A stretch of 64,000 bases of DNA from Hahella chejuensis KCTC 2396 (GTDB lineage Bacteria > Pseudomonadota > Gammaproteobacteria > Pseudomonadales > Oleiphilaceae). The number at the start of each line of letters is the position of its first letter. Position 1 is the first letter of the stretch. Shown piece after piece: positions 62,905 to 64,000 of the stretch. The stretch is taken from assembly GCF_000012985.1 (NCBI RefSeq), contig NC_007645.1, positions 1,364,001 to 1,428,000 of the forward strand, given 5' to 3'. A program made the position numbers and the translations under genes. A model generated the notes under the pieces. The model was not told where the DNA came from. It saw only the letters and a program-made list of their open reading frames with translations, and searched no databases.

Positions 62905-64000
62905 GAAGCCAGTTCCTTTGCAGGCATGGGTTTGGATAGGAAATAACCTTGAATATAGTCGCATCCCATTTCCGCCAGTAGATCCATACTGCGTTGAGAT
63001 TCAACGCCTTCTGCGATGACCTTGAGATTAAAGCTATGCCCCAGCTCGATGGTGGAGCGGACGATAATCTTGTCGCTGGCGGATTGTTCCAGAGGGATTA
63101 CGAAGCTTTTATCAATTTTGATCTCTGACACTGGCATCTGTTTCAACTTGGAAAGTGAAGAGTAGCCAATACCGTAGTCATCTACAGACAGTGTGAACCC
63201 GCGCTGACGGAAACGCTGCATAAGGGCGATGGCGTGGTCGGCGTCGCTCATCATGTCTCTTTCGGTCAGTTCAAAAGAAATGGCGCGCGTAGGCAGCTTT
63301 AGCGTCTCCAACTGGTTCAGTACGTTGTCCAATAGTTCGTCGCGCTCCAGGTCCTGGGCCGACAGATTGATCGCCGCTTGTAAGTCGATGCCCTGATCGC
63401 GCCATTCTGCGACCTGATTGATGACGGTATGCGTCACCCAGTCGGTGAGCGAAGCGATGAGTCCGGCCTGTTCCGCCAGTTCCACAAAGATATCAGGGGG
63501 AATAAACCCCTGCTCAGGATGACTCCAGCGAATCAAGGCTTCGCACTTGTCGACCCGGCCGGAGGCAAGGTGCATCTTGGGCTGGTAATACATGCAAAGC
63601 TGGCCGTCGTCTTCCGCAATGGCGAGCTTCAGGTCTTGCAGAAGCTGCAATCTGCGCAGGTGCGCTTCGTCTTCGCCGGATTCATAAAAGCGCAGGGCGC
63701 AACGTTCGCTGCGGGCTTTGTCCAGAGCGATGCTGGCGCGACGCAGCAGCTCCTCCGCCGCCGCCGCATGCTCGGGGTATTGCGCCACCCCGATGCTGAA
63801 TGAGAGGGTCAGACGTAAGTCATCCACCTTAAACGGGCGGGCCAGATGGGCCAGCAACTTGTCGCAGATAGTGCGGGCGCTTTCGTTGCCAAAGACATCC
63901 ACCAGGCATAAAAACTCATCCGCTCCCAGGCGCGCGCAGACAGGGTTTTTGGGAATGAACTCAACCAGCCTTTGCCCTACCGCGCGCAGGCAGTCGTCGC
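62850..64000 (-). CDS. GGDEF/EAL domain protein (partial, N-terminus outside window)
   Basis: About 383 codons visible. The GGDEF half ends in the degenerate GADEF, so it probably does not make cyclic di-GMP. The EAL half has the full phosphodiesterase set: CEALIRW, INLSAQDL, FELTERD, VDDYGIGYSSL, KIDKSFV and AEGVESQ, so it should cleave cyclic di-GMP. The stop is at 62850, inside the DUF3034 start region. Frame runs past position 64000. Confidence 0.92.
   Translation of the reverse strand, partial: DDCLRAVGQRLVEFIPKNPVCARLGADEFLCLVDVFGNESARTICDKLLAHLARPFKVDDLRLTLSFSIGVAQYPEHAAAAEELLRRASIALDKARSERCALRFYESGEDEAHLRRLQLLQDLKLAIAEDDGQLCMYYQPKMHLASGRVDKCEALIRWSHPEQGFIPPDIFVELAEQAGLIASLTDWVTHTVINQVAEWRDQGIDLQAAINLSAQDLERDELLDNVLNQLETLKLPTRAISFELTERDMMSDADHAIALMQRFRQRGFTLSVDDYGIGYSSLSKLKQMPVSEIKIDKSFVIPLEQSASDKIIVRSTIELGHSFNLKVIAEGVESQRSMDLLAEMGCDYIQGYFLSKPMPAKELASWLRQRAQQLPSQAFGKV

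Overview
The window reads as chromosome of a marine-type gammaproteobacterium. The order gpmI–yibN–grxC–secB is shared with E. coli, and flgP/flgT, hmp/norR, a SUF operon, maoP and slyD are all gammaproteobacterial. Moderately high GC, a RegB/RegA-type two-component pair and diheme/beta-helix genes of the kind known from Shewanella point to the Oceanospirillales, possibly a Hahella relative. That placement is inference from gene content only. I saw no tRNA, rRNA, CRISPR array or prophage.

Layout. 0–3.8 kb: gpmI (3' end outside the window), a rhodanese-like membrane protein, grxC, secB, ohr, trmL. 3.9–4.1 kb: a run of five stem-loops; the first part has an inverted near-identical copy at 44.5 kb. 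4.5–8 kb: proVWX osmoprotectant importer with a terminator. 8–11 kb: thiolase and cca. 11–13 kb: flagellar accessory genes flgP and flgT. 13–17.6 kb: nitric-oxide defence set (hmp, nnrS, a small membrane protein, norR) with a good sigma-54 promoter and two NorR-like half-site pairs. 17.6–20.7 kb: poorly known genes, one frameshifted.

20.7–30.2 kb is the accessory heart of the window, nearly all on the minus strand. It holds a REP-associated tyrosine transposase with 20-bp inverted repeats. Next to it is an RHS/YD-repeat system that appears split: a 1431-residue exported YD-repeat protein ending in four acidic calcium-loop repeats, then a small exported cysteine protein, a remnant of a golvesin-like domain, a short exported protein carrying the RHS core plus a variable tip, and a multi-membrane-span protein that could be its immunity partner. 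Upstream sits a diheme cytochrome/beta-helix pair of the SO2930/SO2931 type.

30.6–37.3 kb: GNAT, YbaK-like deacylase, ribB behind an FMN riboswitch, RegB/RegA-like sensor pair, and a pseudouridine catabolism operon (psuKG) with a perfect palindrome over the psuK start. 37.4–44.5 kb: hydroxamate siderophore uptake (fhuB, fhuD, fhuC, fhuF divergent from a TonB receptor, with a Fur box between). Directly after the receptor is the second copy of the stem-loop element, abutting a 3' fragment of upp. 44.7–51.9 kb: TPP enzyme, DoxX/DCC pair, TIM-barrel-like exported protein, macro domain, flavin reductase, DinB and unknowns. 51.9–59.1 kb: complete sufBCDSATE operon divergent from its Rrf2 regulator with an IscR type-1-like operator. 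59.4–64 kb: maoP, an orphan type II secretion F-like protein, slyD, a lipoprotein truncated haemoglobin, a DUF3034 protein and the end of a GGDEF/EAL protein running off the window.
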